Positions 46,269 to 57,094 are shown, numbered from the stretch's first letter. The stretch is DNA of 64,000 bases from Bizionia argentinensis JUB59 (GCF_000224335.1 NZ_AFXZ01000012.1:116063-180062); one strand, 5' to 3'. A program made the numbers and translations. Notes: generated by a model from the letters alone, not told the origin.

Positions 46269-46982
46269 ATGAAAAAACACCTAGTCCTTTTTGCATTTAT
46301 TTTACTTTCACAAGTGGCTTCGGCACAATTATTTTCAAAAGAAAAAATTAGAAACCTTGAAAATGAAGATAAAAGGCTATTGAGCTATGGCTTCTTTTTA
46401 GGATATAATAGTTACGATTTTAACTTCGATTATAATTTTGATCAAGCCGATATTTTAGTTGGAAAAACAGGTGGCTTTAGTGTTGGTTTAGTTGGAAACA
46501 TACGTATTCTAGAATACATGGATTTGCGGTTTGAGCCAGGCTTATATATTACCACACGAAATTTAATGTACAACGAAAGCTACTTTAATGGGTTAACCTA
46601 TACAGACACGGATTTGGAACGTGAAGTCAAATCTACCTACGTACATTTCCCGCTTTTAATGAAATTTTCAACCAAACGAATTAATAACTTCAAGCCTTTT
46701 GTGGTTGCTGGTTTATCGACTGCTATAAATTTATCAAGTAACGAAAATAACCCAGACGACAATAGTAGCGGACAATTTAGAACCAAAAAGAACATGTTCT
46801 TCTACGAAATCGGTTTTGGTGTAGACCTTTATTTGCACTACTTTAAATTCACGCCATCTATTAGAGGTGTATTTGCTTTAAACGATGAAATAATTCAGGA
46901 TAAGGACCCTAACAGTCCTTGGACTAACAATGTAAACAGCATGAAAACACGCGGTGTGTTTTTAAACTTTACCTTTCAATAA
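46269..46982 (+). CDS. porT: PorT-family outer-membrane protein (type IX secretion)
   Basis: The start is taken at MKKHLVLFAFILLSQVASAQ, which opens a signal peptide; a frame from 46212 would overlap ubiE. The 237-residue protein is an eight-strand-like beta-barrel (LSYGFFLGYNSYDFNF, TGGFSVGLVGNIRI, LRFEPGLYIT, VHFPLLMKFSTKR). PorT is needed for gliding/T9SS secretion in relatives. The ubiE-porT neighbourhood supports the call. Confidence 0.85.
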   Translation: MKKHLVLFAFILLSQVASAQLFSKEKIRNLENEDKRLLSYGFFLGYNSYDFNFDYNFDQADILVGKTGGFSVGLVGNIRILEYMDLRFEPGLYITTRNLMYNESYFNGLTYTDTDLEREVKSTYVHFPLLMKFSTKRINNFKPFVVAGLSTAINLSSNENNPDDNSSGQFRTKKNMFFYEIGFGVDLYLHYFKFTPSIRGVFALNDEIIQDKDPNSPWTNNVNSMKTRGVFLNFTFQ

Positions 46983-47044
46983 ATTTTTGAGCTGTTTAGC
47001 GCTTTAATTGTGGAGACATTAAATTACATATAGCAAACCAACAC

Positions 47045-47764
47045 CTACCCTCTTCTAAATTCACTCAATAAAATAGCAGTAGCTGTAGCCACATTTAAGC
47101 TTTCTGTAGCTTGAATTTCGCCAAAACGTGGAATACTTATGCGTTTAGTTATATGTTTCTCAATGTCTTCTGAGATCCCGTTAGCTTCATTTCCCATAAC
47201 AAGAACACCTTCAGACACAAGGGATTCTGTATAGACATTTTTACCATCCATAAAAGCGCCATAAACAGGCAAAGTGGTATCATTTAAATACGTGTTCAAA
47301 TCCGTATAACTAACTTGTACACGAGTTATAGAACCCATGGTTGCTTGGATTACTTTCGGATTAAAGCAATCTACAGTTTGTTCGCTACAAACTAAATTTG
47401 AGATTCCAAACCAATCGCATAAACGAATAATAGTTCCTAAATTACCAGGGTCGCGAACATCGTCTAGAGCTAAAACGAACCCCTTTTTAGGTAGATCCTT
47501 TTCATCTGGAATTTTAAAAACAGCCAACGCTTGATTGGGTGTTTTTAAAAAACTAATCTTTTTTAATTCTTTTTCGTCGATAAGCGTTTCTAATTCAGCA
47601 TCCAAATTGAAGGACTTTACCGTATATAATTGGTGTAGAATTAACGTAGAGTTAAGAAGCTCTTGAATGGTTTTAATACCTTCGGCAACAAACAAGCCTT
47701 GCTCCTGCCTAAACTTTTTTTGTTTTAAACGCGCAAGTAATTTTATTTGATTTTTTGATAGCAT
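47045..47764 (-). CDS. SpoU/TrmH-family RNA 2'-O-methyltransferase
   Basis: This 239-residue SPOUT methyltransferase has an N-terminal substrate-binding domain (FRQEQGLFVAEGIKTIQELL) and the knotted SAM domain with LALDDVRDPGNLGTIIRLCDWFGI, MGNEANGISEDIEKH and SLNVATATAILLSEF. The RNA target (23S rRNA or tRNA) cannot be decided. It is divergent from tamL. Confidence 0.92.
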   Translation of the reverse strand: MLSKNQIKLLARLKQKKFRQEQGLFVAEGIKTIQELLNSTLILHQLYTVKSFNLDAELETLIDEKELKKISFLKTPNQALAVFKIPDEKDLPKKGFVLALDDVRDPGNLGTIIRLCDWFGISNLVCSEQTVDCFNPKVIQATMGSITRVQVSYTDLNTYLNDTTLPVYGAFMDGKNVYTESLVSEGVLVMGNEANGISEDIEKHITKRISIPRFGEIQATESLNVATATAILLSEFRRG

Positions 47765-47866
47765 GAAAATACCTTTTAAATGATGGCAACTAAATTAAAA
47801 AGAATAAAACAAAAAGCTTTCAAAAATGTGTCATTATATTAATACCATATTTCCGATGAAATAGCG

Positions 47867-47874
47867 TATTTTTG
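47867..47874 (+). promoter_or_regulatory. -7 element upstream of tamL
   Basis: TATTTTTG matches TAnnTTTG, 77 bp before the tamL start. Confidence 0.45.
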
Positions 47875-47951
47875 AATCGATTTTCAGATTATTTGTCAGC
47901 TGTAAATACACACCAAAAATCCATCATTAAATTATATAATTTTAAGCATCC

Positions 47952-50477
47952 TTGAGAATACAGTCTTCAAAAATAGCATTTTATATTGTTCTATCCCTGT
48001 TTTTGGCTTCTTGTAGCACCATAAAACGCGTTGGGGAAGACGAGCAACTACTGACCAAAAATACGGTTTACGTCAATGACAAGGTAAATAATTCGGAAAA
48101 CATAAATAATTTACTTTACCAAAAAGCGAATCGAAAACTGCTTACTATTCCTATTCGGCTTCATATTTATAATTTAGCACGGCCTGATATTGATTCAATT
48201 TTAGAAGCAAACATCACCAAAAACCCAAAACGAGAAAGAAGATTAGAACGCTTTTTATCTAGAAAACAATTAGACGAATATATTGCTTCCAGAATAGGAA
48301 TTAATAAGTGGCTTAAAAAAACAGGAGAAGCACCGATAATTTTAAACCCAGAAAAAACCAAGCGCTCTATTAATCGCTTGGAGGCTTATTACTTTCATAA
48401 CGGTTGGTTTACCGCCAAGGCAGAATCGGAAACAATCAGAATAGACTCTAGTCGCTCAAAAGTGGATTATTTTGTTAACACTGGAGATCCGTATATGGTG
48501 GATTCTTTAACCGTTAAAATTTCTTCACCAGAAATTGATACTTTGTACAGGAGGTCAGAAAAAAAATCACGTATTCAATTAAACAAACAATACAAAACGG
48601 TAACGTTTGAGCAGGAAAAAGATCGTTTAAATAAATATTTTAGAAATAGCGGAGTTTATCATTTCAGTGAAGATTATGTCTATTTCGAAATGGATACCAT
48701 AGACACGAATAAAAAGGTAAAAGTAGAATTGCAGATTCGCGATCGTTTAATAAAAAATCAAGATTCGTCCAGACGTGAACCTTTTAAAATCTATAAAGTA
48801 AAGGATGTTAATATTTTCACGGATTATTCCTACAATGACCGAAATAAACAACAAAAAGATTCGGCAACTTATAAAGGCTACAACTTGTTTAGTAACGAAA
48901 AACTACGCTTTAAGCCCAAGGCTTTAACCGATGCTGTTTTTATTACACCAGATTCTACTTTTAGAGATAAAGACCGAACGATGTCCTACAGGCATATTTC
49001 GGAATTACGGACTTTTAAATATCCTAATATTGAATATATTGAAAATGCGGACACCACGCTTACAGCTAATGTATTTTTAACACCTTTAAAGAAATTTGGT
49101 GTAGAATTCAGTGCCGAAGTTTCGCAAAGCAATATTCAAACCATTGGTTTATCCTTTAATCCATCCGTATTAATGCGTAATGTTTTTGGCGGCGCTGAAA
49201 CGCTACAACTTACTGCTTTTGGATCTATTGGATCCTCTAAAGATGCAGCTCTTGATCAGGATGATTTTTTTGACATCAACGAATGGGGAGCTGATTTAAA
49301 ATTAACTATTCCAAGGTTATTATTACCATTTAATACCACCAAGTTTATTCCTAAAAGCATGTCGCCAAGTACGCGAATGAGTATCTCTACCTCTAGTCAA
49401 ACCAACATTGGTTTAGACAAACAAAACCTTATAGGAACCTTAAATTACCGTTGGAAACCTAATGAAAAAGTTACAAACCGTTTCGATTTGTTTAGTATTC
49501 AATATGTAAAAAACTTAAATCCAGACAACTATTTCAATGTCTATAGCACGTCTTACAACATACTAAATGACATTGCTCAGGACGTTAATTATATCGGTCC
49601 TAATGCAGAACTAGGGATACCTGGTCAAGCCAATACTTTTATTCAGGAAGCTGCCAGTAATAATCCACCATTTGGTTTATCATCAGACAATATTCAAAAC
49701 ATTAGTTATATTGGAGAACGCCAAGAGCGCTTAACAGAAAACAACCTAATTATTGCGTCCAGCTATAACTACATTCGCGACAATAGAACTAGCTTATTCG
49801 ACGAAAATTTCTCCATATTTAGAGGTAAAATAGAATCGGCAGGAAATCTTTTATCATTAGGATCCAAAGCTTTTGGGGCACCAAAAAACATTAATGATAA
49901 TTATGAAGTTTTTGATGTTGCCTATTCACAATACATTAAAACCGAACTCGATTATATTAAACATTGGGATTTAGGTAAAAAGCAAGTCTTAGCTTTACGT
50001 ACATTTTTTGGAATTGCCATTCCTTATGGAAACTCGAATAGCATTCCGTTCTCCAAGAGTTTCTTTGCCGGAGGAACAAACGATAACCGTGCGTGGACCG
50101 CCTATAGTTTAGGACCAGGAAGTTCTGACAGTAATGATGAGTTTAATGAAGCCAATATGAAGTTAGCCTTCAACTTGGAATATCGTTTTAATATTTTCGA
50201 AGATTTTTATGGCGCCCTTTTCGCTGATGCTGGAAATATCTGGAATGCACTGGATAATATTGAAGATCCACAGGCAACCTTCACCGGTTTCCAATCGTTA
50301 GAGGATATTGCACTAGGTACTGGTTTTGGGCTGCGTTACGATTTCGGATTTATTATTTTCCGCTTTGATGTCGGGTTTAAAACTTACGATCCTTCATACC
50401 CAATGGGTGAAAGATGGTTAAATGATTACAATTTCAGAAAAGCTGTTTATAACATTGGTATCAATTACCCCTTTTAA
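47952..50477 (+). CDS. tamL: TamL: Omp85-family outer-membrane lipoprotein
   Basis: This 841-residue BamA/TamA-like protein starts at TTG and has a lipobox signal peptide (FYIVLSLFLASCSTIKRV), which marks the Bacteroidota TamL form. POTRA-like repeats fill about 30-400, and the C-terminal Omp85 barrel (about 420-841) carries the hallmark-like FFAGGTNDNRAWTAYSLGPG lid-lock region and ends in a beta-signal (YNIGINYPF). It inserts or assembles outer-membrane proteins, probably with a TamB partner outside this window. Confidence 0.88.
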   Translation: MRIQSSKIAFYIVLSLFLASCSTIKRVGEDEQLLTKNTVYVNDKVNNSENINNLLYQKANRKLLTIPIRLHIYNLARPDIDSILEANITKNPKRERRLERFLSRKQLDEYIASRIGINKWLKKTGEAPIILNPEKTKRSINRLEAYYFHNGWFTAKAESETIRIDSSRSKVDYFVNTGDPYMVDSLTVKISSPEIDTLYRRSEKKSRIQLNKQYKTVTFEQEKDRLNKYFRNSGVYHFSEDYVYFEMDTIDTNKKVKVELQIRDRLIKNQDSSRREPFKIYKVKDVNIFTDYSYNDRNKQQKDSATYKGYNLFSNEKLRFKPKALTDAVFITPDSTFRDKDRTMSYRHISELRTFKYPNIEYIENADTTLTANVFLTPLKKFGVEFSAEVSQSNIQTIGLSFNPSVLMRNVFGGAETLQLTAFGSIGSSKDAALDQDDFFDINEWGADLKLTIPRLLLPFNTTKFIPKSMSPSTRMSISTSSQTNIGLDKQNLIGTLNYRWKPNEKVTNRFDLFSIQYVKNLNPDNYFNVYSTSYNILNDIAQDVNYIGPNAELGIPGQANTFIQEAASNNPPFGLSSDNIQNISYIGERQERLTENNLIIASSYNYIRDNRTSLFDENFSIFRGKIESAGNLLSLGSKAFGAPKNINDNYEVFDVAYSQYIKTELDYIKHWDLGKKQVLALRTFFGIAIPYGNSNSIPFSKSFFAGGTNDNRAWTAYSLGPGSSDSNDEFNEANMKLAFNLEYRFNIFEDFYGALFADAGNIWNALDNIEDPQATFTGFQSLEDIALGTGFGLRYDFGFIIFRFDVGFKTYDPSYPMGERWLNDYNFRKAVYNIGINYPF

Positions 50478-50492
50478 GCTATTTAATTTCAT

Positions 50493-50500
50493 TATTTTTG
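50493..50500 (+). promoter_or_regulatory. -7 element upstream of fbaA
   Basis: TATTTTTG matches TAnnTTTG, 31 bp before the start codon. Confidence 0.5.
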
Positions 50501-50531
50501 TTTCATTAAAAAAACAACAAAACAACAAACT

Positions 50532-51599
50532 ATGTCACATTCTATTAAACCGGGTGTTGCAACCGGACACGAAGTTCAAGCTATTTTTAAATTAGCTAAA
50601 GAAAAAGGTTTTGCCTTGCCAGCTGTAAACGTGGTTGGATCAAGCAGTATCAATGGTGTCCTGGAAACTGCTCGCGATTTAAACGCCCCTGTTATTATTC
50701 AATTTTCTAATGGTGGCGGTGTATTTAATGCCGGGAAAGGTTTAAGCAATGAAAACCATAAAGCAGCTATTGCTGGTTGTATTGCTGGTGCCAAACATGT
50801 GCATTTAATGGCAGAGGCTTATGGCGTTCCAGTAATTTTACATACAGATCATTGTGCTAAAAAACTATTGCCTTGGATAGACGGTTTATTAGATGCTAGT
50901 GAGCAGCATTTTAAAGAAACTGGAAAACCACTTTATAGCTCACATATGATTGATTTAAGTGAAGAGCCAATCGAAGAAAACATTGCAATTTGTAAAAAAT
51001 ATTTAGAACGCATGAGCAAAATGGGCATGACGTTAGAAATTGAACTAGGCATTACAGGTGGCGAAGAAGATGGTGTTGATAATACCGATGTAGACGATTC
51101 CAAATTATACACACAACCAGACGAAGTTGCTTATGCTTATGAAGAATTAAGCAAAGTAAGCGATCAATTTACTATTGCTGCCGCTTTTGGAAATGTACAT
51201 GGTGTTTACAAGCCTGGTAACGTTAAATTAACGCCAAAAATTCTTAAGAATTCTCAAGCACATATTTCAGAAAAATTCAATGTAGGACATAATCATATAG
51301 ATTTTGTATTCCATGGCGGTTCTGGAAGTTCAGTTGAAGAAATTCGCGAAGCTATTGGCTATGGTGTTATTAAAATGAACATCGATACCGATATGCAATA
51401 TGCCTTTACAACAGGTGTTCGTGATTATATACTAGAAAAGAAAGACTATTTACAAGCGCAAATAGGAAATCCAGATGGCGATGATATCCCAAATAAAAAA
51501 TATTACGACCCTCGTGTTTGGCTTCGTAAAGGAGAAATAACATTTGTAGAACGTTTAAAAAAGGCTTTTGAAGACCTAAACAACGTCAACACTTTATAA
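50532..51599 (+). CDS. fbaA: Class II fructose-bisphosphate aldolase
   Basis: This Zn-dependent enzyme (355 residues) splits fructose-1,6-bisphosphate in glycolysis and makes it in gluconeogenesis. Zn ligands are in VILHTDHCAKK, AAFGNVHGVY and FVFHGGSGSS, with the catalytic Asp in HTDH. LEIELGITGGEEDGVDN and IKMNIDTDMQYA are class IIA features. Confidence 0.97.
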   Translation: MSHSIKPGVATGHEVQAIFKLAKEKGFALPAVNVVGSSSINGVLETARDLNAPVIIQFSNGGGVFNAGKGLSNENHKAAIAGCIAGAKHVHLMAEAYGVPVILHTDHCAKKLLPWIDGLLDASEQHFKETGKPLYSSHMIDLSEEPIEENIAICKKYLERMSKMGMTLEIELGITGGEEDGVDNTDVDDSKLYTQPDEVAYAYEELSKVSDQFTIAAAFGNVHGVYKPGNVKLTPKILKNSQAHISEKFNVGHNHIDFVFHGGSGSSVEEIREAIGYGVIKMNIDTDMQYAFTTGVRDYILEKKDYLQAQIGNPDGDDIPNKKYYDPRVWLRKGEITFVERLKKAFEDLNNVNTL

Positions 51600-51724
51600 A
51601 ATAATAGGGCAAAAAATACGTCAATCCAATTAAACGTGTAATTTTGCGAGTCTAATTAACGCGAATCCTAACGGCTTTTAATAGTTAAAAACGTTACTCG
51701 CATAACTTAAAATCGTTAATCGAT

Positions 51725-52582
51725 ATGTCTTGGTTTAAACGAAAAGAAAAAGGAATTCAAACTTCTACGGAAGAAAAGAAGGACACACCCAAAGGGTTGT
51801 GGTATAAATCGCCTACAGGAAAAATTGTTGATGCTAAAGAATTAGAGCAGAACTTTTATGTAAGTCCTGAAGATGGTTATCATGTAAGAATTGGAAGTAA
51901 CGAGTACTTTAAAATCTTATTTGACGATAATAAATTTAAAGAGTTTGATATTAAACTAGAATCTAAAGACCCATTAAAGTTTGAAGACACTAAAAAATAT
52001 CCAGACCGTTTAAAAGCAGCACAAGAAAAGACCAAATTAACTGATGCTGTTCGTACAGCCGTTGGAAAATCTAAAGGAAACGATTTAGTCGTTGCCTGTA
52101 TGGATTTTACATTTATTGGTGGTTCTATGGGATCTGTTGTAGGTGAAAAAATAGCACGTGCAGCACAATATGCTTTAAAGAAAAAATTACCGTTTATGAT
52201 TATCTCCAAATCTGGAGGTGCACGTATGCAAGAAGCTGCTTTATCATTAATGCAACTAGCTAAAACTTCGGTTATGTTAGCGCAATTAGCCGATGCAGGT
52301 ATTCCGTATATCTCTTTAGCTACAGATCCAACAACGGGAGGAACAACCGCTTCCTTTGCTATGTTAGGCGATATTAATATTGCAGAACCTGGCGCCTTAA
52401 TTGGCTTTGCTGGACCGCGTGTAGTTCGTGATACAACAGGACAAGATTTACCAGAAGATTTTCAAACATCGGAGTTTTTACTAGAACACGGCTTCTTGGA
52501 CTTCATAACACACCGAAGAGATTTAAAAGACAAAGTTAATTTATATATTGATTTAATTACCAATCAACCGCTACGAGCGTAA
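51725..52582 (+). CDS. accD: Acetyl-CoA carboxylase carboxyltransferase subunit beta, no zinc ribbon Cys
   Basis: This 285-residue beta subunit catalyses carboxyl transfer to acetyl-CoA in fatty-acid synthesis. The crotonase-like core is intact ([63 protein letters not shown]). The N-terminal zinc ribbon of other AccD proteins is present in outline but all four Cys are gone: the segment reads [11 protein letters not shown]...[13 protein letters not shown], with Ser and Asp at Cys positions. Metal binding there is therefore unlikely. Confidence 0.95.
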   Translation: MSWFKRKEKGIQTSTEEKKDTPKGLWYKSPTGKIVDAKELEQNFYVSPEDGYHVRIGSNEYFKILFDDNKFKEFDIKLESKDPLKFEDTKKYPDRLKAAQEKTKLTDAVRTAVGKSKGNDLVVACMDFTFIGGSMGSVVGEKIARAAQYALKKKLPFMIISKSGGARMQEAALSLMQLAKTSVMLAQLADAGIPYISLATDPTTGGTTASFAMLGDINIAEPGALIGFAGPRVVRDTTGQDLPEDFQTSEFLLEHGFLDFITHRRDLKDKVNLYIDLITNQPLRA

Positions 52583-52665
52583 TGGGCAATTTTCTGTTAG
52601 ATAAAGCGCTACAAAACAGTGGTTGTCTTTTTTTAACAAAAAACGATTGAATAATTAAAATTTAC

Positions 52666-52673
52666 TATATTTG
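52666..52673 (+). promoter_or_regulatory. -7 element upstream of rpsO
   Basis: TATATTTG matches TAnnTTTG, with a TTG at 52647 as possible -33 element. Transcription would start near 52680, leaving a leader of about 70 nt. Confidence 0.65.
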
Positions 52674-52679
52674 CAGCTT

Positions 52680-52733
52680 GAAAGAAAATCTTTCATCATG
52701 TACTCAATTTAATTGGGTAATACATAACAATCA
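52680..52733 (+). promoter_or_regulatory. Possible structured leader of rpsO
   Basis: Two small hairpins are visible: GAAAG/CTTTC and TACTCAAT/ATTGGGTA. S15 mRNAs are autoregulated through leader structures in several bacteria, so this may be the S15-binding element. That is inference. Confidence 0.35.
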
Positions 52734-52750
52734 TTTACAATAATATTAGA

Positions 52751-53020
52751 ATGTATTTATCAAAAGAAGAAAAGCAAGATCTTTTTGCTAAACACGGTAG
52801 CGGAAAAGCCGATACTGGAAGTGCAGAAGGACAAATTGCATTATTTACGCAACGTATCGAACACTTAACTGGACACTTAAAAAATAATCGTAAAGATTAT
52901 AATACAGAGCGTTCATTAGTAATGTTAGTTGGTAAGCGTCGCGCTTTACTTGATTACTTAATTAAGAAAGATGTTTTAAGATATCGTGCTATAATTAAAG
53001 AATTAGGATTAAGAAAATAA
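52751..53020 (+). CDS. rpsO: 30S ribosomal protein S15
   Basis: This is an 89-residue rRNA-binding protein of the small subunit. The signature GSAEGQIALFTQRIEHLTGHLKNNRKDYNTERSLVMLVGKRRALLDYL is complete. It is followed by pnp, the classic rpsO-pnp order, with a terminator in between. Confidence 0.98.
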   Translation: MYLSKEEKQDLFAKHGSGKADTGSAEGQIALFTQRIEHLTGHLKNNRKDYNTERSLVMLVGKRRALLDYLIKKDVLRYRAIIKELGLRK

Positions 53021-53030
53021 TCACACTATA

Positions 53031-53054
53031 AGAGGCTTCGCGGCCTCTTTTTTG
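53031..53054 (+). terminator. rpsO hairpin terminator
   Basis: AGAGGC and GCCTCT enclose a TTCGCG loop and are followed by six T's, 11 bp after the rpsO stop. Confidence 0.9.
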
Positions 53055-53198
53055 TTTTATAATCAGCTCATTCGGCAGAGTTAAAAACCCGAAAAAATAA
53101 GAAGCTAGATCCCAAAGCGAATTTGGGACTAAAGGTTTTTCATTGGACACTACTACTACACAACACAACTACCAATGTTTAATTAGAATTAAAAATTT

Positions 53199-55451
53199 AT
53201 GATTCCAAAAGTATTTAAAGAGGTTATAGACCTTGGCGATGGTAGAGAAATCACTATCGAAACAGGAAAACTAGCAAAACAGGCTCACGGTTCTGTTGTT
53301 GTTCAGTCAGGAAAATGTATGATGTTATGTACAGTTGTTTCCAATTACGAACAAAAAGATCTTGATTTTTTACCATTAACGGTAGACTACAGAGAGAAAT
53401 TTGCAGCAGCTGGTCGTTATCCAGGTGGTTTCTTCAAAAGAGAAGCAAGACCTAGTGATGGCGAAGTATTAACTATGCGTTTAGTGGATCGTGTTTTACG
53501 TCCATTATTTCCAAGTGATTATCACGCTGAAACACAGGTAATGATTCAATTAATGTCTCATGATGATGATGTTATGCCAGATGCAATGGCAGGTTTAGCC
53601 GCTTCGGCAGCTATTCAATTATCAGATTTCCCTTTTGAATGTCCAATATCTGAAGCAAGAGTTGGTCGTGTAAATGGCGAATTCATAATCAACCCAACAC
53701 GTGCACAATTAGCAGAATCTGACATCGATATGATGATTGGGGCTTCTGCCGATTCCGTGATGATGGTTGAAGGTGAAATGGATGAGATTTCTGAAGAAGA
53801 AATGGCGGAAGCTATTAAGTTTGCTCACGAAGCAATTAAAGTACAATGTGCTGCGCAAGTAAGATTAGCAGAAGCATTTGGAAAGAAAGCTGTTCGTGAA
53901 TATGCTGGTGAAAGAAAAGAAGAAGATTTAGCCAAGAAAATTCATGATATGGCTTATGATAAAGTGTATGCTATTGCAAAAGCTGGATCAGCTAAACATG
54001 AACGCAGCGCTGCTTTTCAACAAATAAAAGAAGACATTAAAGCAACTTTTTCTGAAGAAGAATTAGCTGATTATGGTGGTTTAGTTTCTGATTATTACCG
54101 TAAAGCTGAAAAAGAAGCTATTCGTGATTTAACCTTAAATGAAGGTTTACGTTTAGACGGAAGACAAACAGATGAGATTAGACCAATCTGGTGTGAAGTA
54201 GATTATTTACCTTCTACACATGGTTCTTCAATCTTTACACGTGGAGAAACGCAAGCATTAGCAACGGTAACTTTAGGAACTTCTAGAGATGCTAACCAAA
54301 TAGATATGCCATCTCATGAAGGTGAAGAGCGTTTCTATTTACATTATAACTTCCCACCGTTTTGTACAGGTGAAGCTAGACCAATCCGTGGTACATCTCG
54401 TAGAGAAGTAGGTCATGGTAACTTGGCTCAACGTGCTTTAAAAGGAATGATTCCTGAAGATTGCCCTTACACTGTAAGAGTTGTATCTGAAGTTTTAGAA
54501 TCTAACGGTTCTTCTTCAATGGCTACAGTTTGTGCAGGTACAATGGCACTTATGGATGCTGGTGTTCAAATGAAAAAACCAGTTTCTGGTATTGCAATGG
54601 GATTAATTTCTGATGCTAATTCTGGAAAATATGCTGTTTTATCTGATATTTTAGGTGATGAAGATCATTTAGGAGATATGGACTTTAAAGTTACAGGAAC
54701 GGCTGATGGTATTACTGCTTGTCAGATGGATATTAAAGTAAAAGGTTTATCATACGAGATTTTAGTAGCTGCACTACAACAAGCTCGTAATGGTCGTTTA
54801 CATATTTTAGAGAAGTTAGTTGAAACGATTGCTACACCAAATGCAGAAGTTAAGGAGCATGCTCCTACAATGATAACTAGACGTGTTCCTAATGAATTCA
54901 TTGGTGCCTTAATTGGACCTGGTGGAAAAGTTATTCAGGAAATGCAAAAGGAAACGGATACAACTATCGTTATTAACGAAGATCCAGTTACCGAAGAAGG
55001 TATTGTTGAAATTTTAGGTGTTGGTAGAAAAGGTATTGATGCTGTTATGGCAAAAATAGATTCTATCTTATTTAAACCGGAAGTTGGTAGCGTATATGAA
55101 GTAAAAGTAATCAAGATGTTAGATTTTGGTGCTGTTGTTGAATATATGGATGCGCCAGGAAACGAAGTTCTTTTACATGTAAGTGAACTAGCTTGGGAAC
55201 GAACTGAAAATGTTAGCGATGTAGTTAATATGGGTGACGTTTTTGATGTGAAGTATTTTGGACAAGACCCAAGAACACGTAAAGAAAAAGTTTCTCGCAA
55301 AGCTATTTTGCCTAAACCTGAAGGTTATGTAGCAAGACCGCCAAGAGAAGATAGCCGTTCTGGTGGGCGTGATAATCGTGGTTCTCGTGACAATAAAGGT
55401 CGTGACAACCGTCGTGATGACAGGAAGCCGAGAGAAGATAAACAAGACTAA
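53199..55451 (+). CDS. pnp: Polyribonucleotide nucleotidyltransferase
   Basis: This 750-residue PNPase carries out phosphorolytic 3'-5' RNA decay. It has two RNase PH-like domains ([24 protein letters not shown] and the second with [21 protein letters not shown]...[10 protein letters not shown]), a KH domain ([16 protein letters not shown]), and an S1 domain ([22 protein letters not shown]). It ends in a long Arg/Gly/Asp-rich disordered tail ([18 protein letters not shown]), likely to add RNA contacts. Confidence 0.97.
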   Translation: MIPKVFKEVIDLGDGREITIETGKLAKQAHGSVVVQSGKCMMLCTVVSNYEQKDLDFLPLTVDYREKFAAAGRYPGGFFKREARPSDGEVLTMRLVDRVLRPLFPSDYHAETQVMIQLMSHDDDVMPDAMAGLAASAAIQLSDFPFECPISEARVGRVNGEFIINPTRAQLAESDIDMMIGASADSVMMVEGEMDEISEEEMAEAIKFAHEAIKVQCAAQVRLAEAFGKKAVREYAGERKEEDLAKKIHDMAYDKVYAIAKAGSAKHERSAAFQQIKEDIKATFSEEELADYGGLVSDYYRKAEKEAIRDLTLNEGLRLDGRQTDEIRPIWCEVDYLPSTHGSSIFTRGETQALATVTLGTSRDANQIDMPSHEGEERFYLHYNFPPFCTGEARPIRGTSRREVGHGNLAQRALKGMIPEDCPYTVRVVSEVLESNGSSSMATVCAGTMALMDAGVQMKKPVSGIAMGLISDANSGKYAVLSDILGDEDHLGDMDFKVTGTADGITACQMDIKVKGLSYEILVAALQQARNGRLHILEKLVETIATPNAEVKEHAPTMITRRVPNEFIGALIGPGGKVIQEMQKETDTTIVINEDPVTEEGIVEILGVGRKGIDAVMAKIDSILFKPEVGSVYEVKVIKMLDFGAVVEYMDAPGNEVLLHVSELAWERTENVSDVVNMGDVFDVKYFGQDPRTRKEKVSRKAILPKPEGYVARPPREDSRSGGRDNRGSRDNKGRDNRRDDRKPREDKQD

Positions 55452-55473
55452 AAGTCTTCTGTTTAATAAAATC

Positions 55474-55509
55474 AAACCTCACCGTTTTTATAAATTGTGA
55501 GGTTTTTTA
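55474..55509 (+). terminator. pnp hairpin terminator
   Basis: AAACCTCAC and GTGAGGTTT form a 9-bp stem followed by T's, 22 bp after the pnp stop. Confidence 0.88.
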
Positions 55510-55657
55510 TGCGAGAAGAATAAATTATTTATTCCAAATACATCTAAAATAAGTTAAACCCATGCTTTTTATCTTAAAAAAAGATTAAAAAAAATCTAAA
55601 ACCAATTTAACGTCGTACATCAAACAAAGGCTTAAATAACAAACGACAGAACGAGAT

Positions 55658-57094
55658 ATGGCTGCAAATAACACTACTTTGAAAAAACCACATACTAACA
55701 CACGAATCAAGGCTCAAAAACTAAAACATTTTTTAGGTTTCACCACGCACAGTAATGGTAAAACTGAAAGTTCATATAATGGTATTGCTTTATTAAGTAC
55801 TCTCATATTTATTGCTATGGGTGTTTATTTATTTACTGTATTTCATAATGATTTTCAACAATTTAATGCCGATCGAAAAAGTTCCATAATAGGTCTTACC
55901 TTTTTAGTTACTGCGGGAGGTCTATTTGCTTTTAAAACATTCTACTTTATTTTCATGGCCTATAAATACTTTAAATATAAGCCTATTGAATCTGTTTCGG
56001 ATGATAAATTACCAACGGTTACCATAATCGTTCCTGCCTACAATGAAGGAAAACAAGTATGGGATACGCTAATGAGTTTAGCGAACAGCGCTTATCCTAA
56101 AGGAAAAATTCAACTACTAGCTATTGACGATGGTAGTTTAGACGACACTTGGGATTGGATGGTAAATGCGAAGAAACGTTTAGGCGATGGCGTAGAAATT
56201 TTTAAACAACCAGAAAACAAAGGAAAACGTCATGCCTTATATCGTGGCTTTAATTTAGGAACTGGCGAAGTTTTTGTTACGGTTGATAGTGACTCTGTAG
56301 TAACCCCAGAAACGTTACGTAATTTAGTAAGCCCCTTTATTACAGATAAAAATTGTGGTGCTGTTGCTGGAAATATTCGTGTTTTAAACAACACAAAAGC
56401 CATGCTTCCAAAAATGTTGGACGTCAGTTTTGTTATGAGTTTTGAATTTGTACGTTCGGCTGAAAGCGCAATGAACTCTGTTTTATGTACACCAGGAGCC
56501 TTGGCTGCTTACCGCAGTGAAGCTGTTTTTGCATGTTTGCCAGAATGGATTAATCAAACCTTTATGGGACAACCTTCTGATATAGGTGAAGATCGTGCCA
56601 TGACCAACATGATTTTAAAACAAGGAAAACACGTGCTATTTCAAAGAAATGCAGTTGCCTTTACTAATGTTCCAGAGGAGTATCCAGGATTATATAAAAT
56701 GTTTATCAGATGGGGACGTAGCAATGTTCGTGAGAATATTAACATGGCCAAATATGTGTTTACCAACTTTAAGAAGGAAAACAAATTTGGTACCCGACTA
56801 CTTTTTATTAGTCAATCTACAAGCATAATCATGAGCTATCCATTTGTAATCTTTATGCTGTTTTTTGTTGTAACGCATCCCTTATTATTTTTAGGATCTA
56901 CATTGTTAAGTATTTTAGTAACCTCTACATTTTCAGTGTTTTTCTTCGCGCATCGTTATGAAATAAAAGCGTCCTTTTGGGCCTATACTTATAGTATTCT
57001 ATATACTTTTGGTTTATTTTGGATTACACCATATGCTATTGCAACGGCGAGTAGACGTGGCTGGTTAACACGTGGTTTAGCTGAAAAGAAATAA
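55658..57094 (+). CDS. Membrane glycosyltransferase, family 2
   Basis: This 478-residue processive-type GT2 enzyme (hyaluronan/chitin synthase-like) has two N-terminal membrane helices, then VTIIVPAYNEGKQVWDTL, a DDGS motif (LAIDDGSLDDT), DSDS (VTVDSDSVVT), the catalytic-base region GEDRAMTNM, and RWGRSNVREN as a variant of QxxRW. At least three C-terminal membrane helices follow. It would build and possibly export a polysaccharide. The donor sugar is unknown. Confidence 0.88.
   Translation: MAANNTTLKKPHTNTRIKAQKLKHFLGFTTHSNGKTESSYNGIALLSTLIFIAMGVYLFTVFHNDFQQFNADRKSSIIGLTFLVTAGGLFAFKTFYFIFMAYKYFKYKPIESVSDDKLPTVTIIVPAYNEGKQVWDTLMSLANSAYPKGKIQLLAIDDGSLDDTWDWMVNAKKRLGDGVEIFKQPENKGKRHALYRGFNLGTGEVFVTVDSDSVVTPETLRNLVSPFITDKNCGAVAGNIRVLNNTKAMLPKMLDVSFVMSFEFVRSAESAMNSVLCTPGALAAYRSEAVFACLPEWINQTFMGQPSDIGEDRAMTNMILKQGKHVLFQRNAVAFTNVPEEYPGLYKMFIRWGRSNVRENINMAKYVFTNFKKENKFGTRLLFISQSTSIIMSYPFVIFMLFFVVTHPLLFLGSTLLSILVTSTFSVFFFAHRYEIKASFWAYTYSILYTFGLFWITPYAIATASRRGWLTRGLAEKK

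Noticed and set aside
55188..55475. Minus-strand frame over the PNPase tail
   Set aside because: It arises from the repetitive Arg/Gly/Asp codons of the pnp C-terminus. It is Thr-rich low complexity with no signals.
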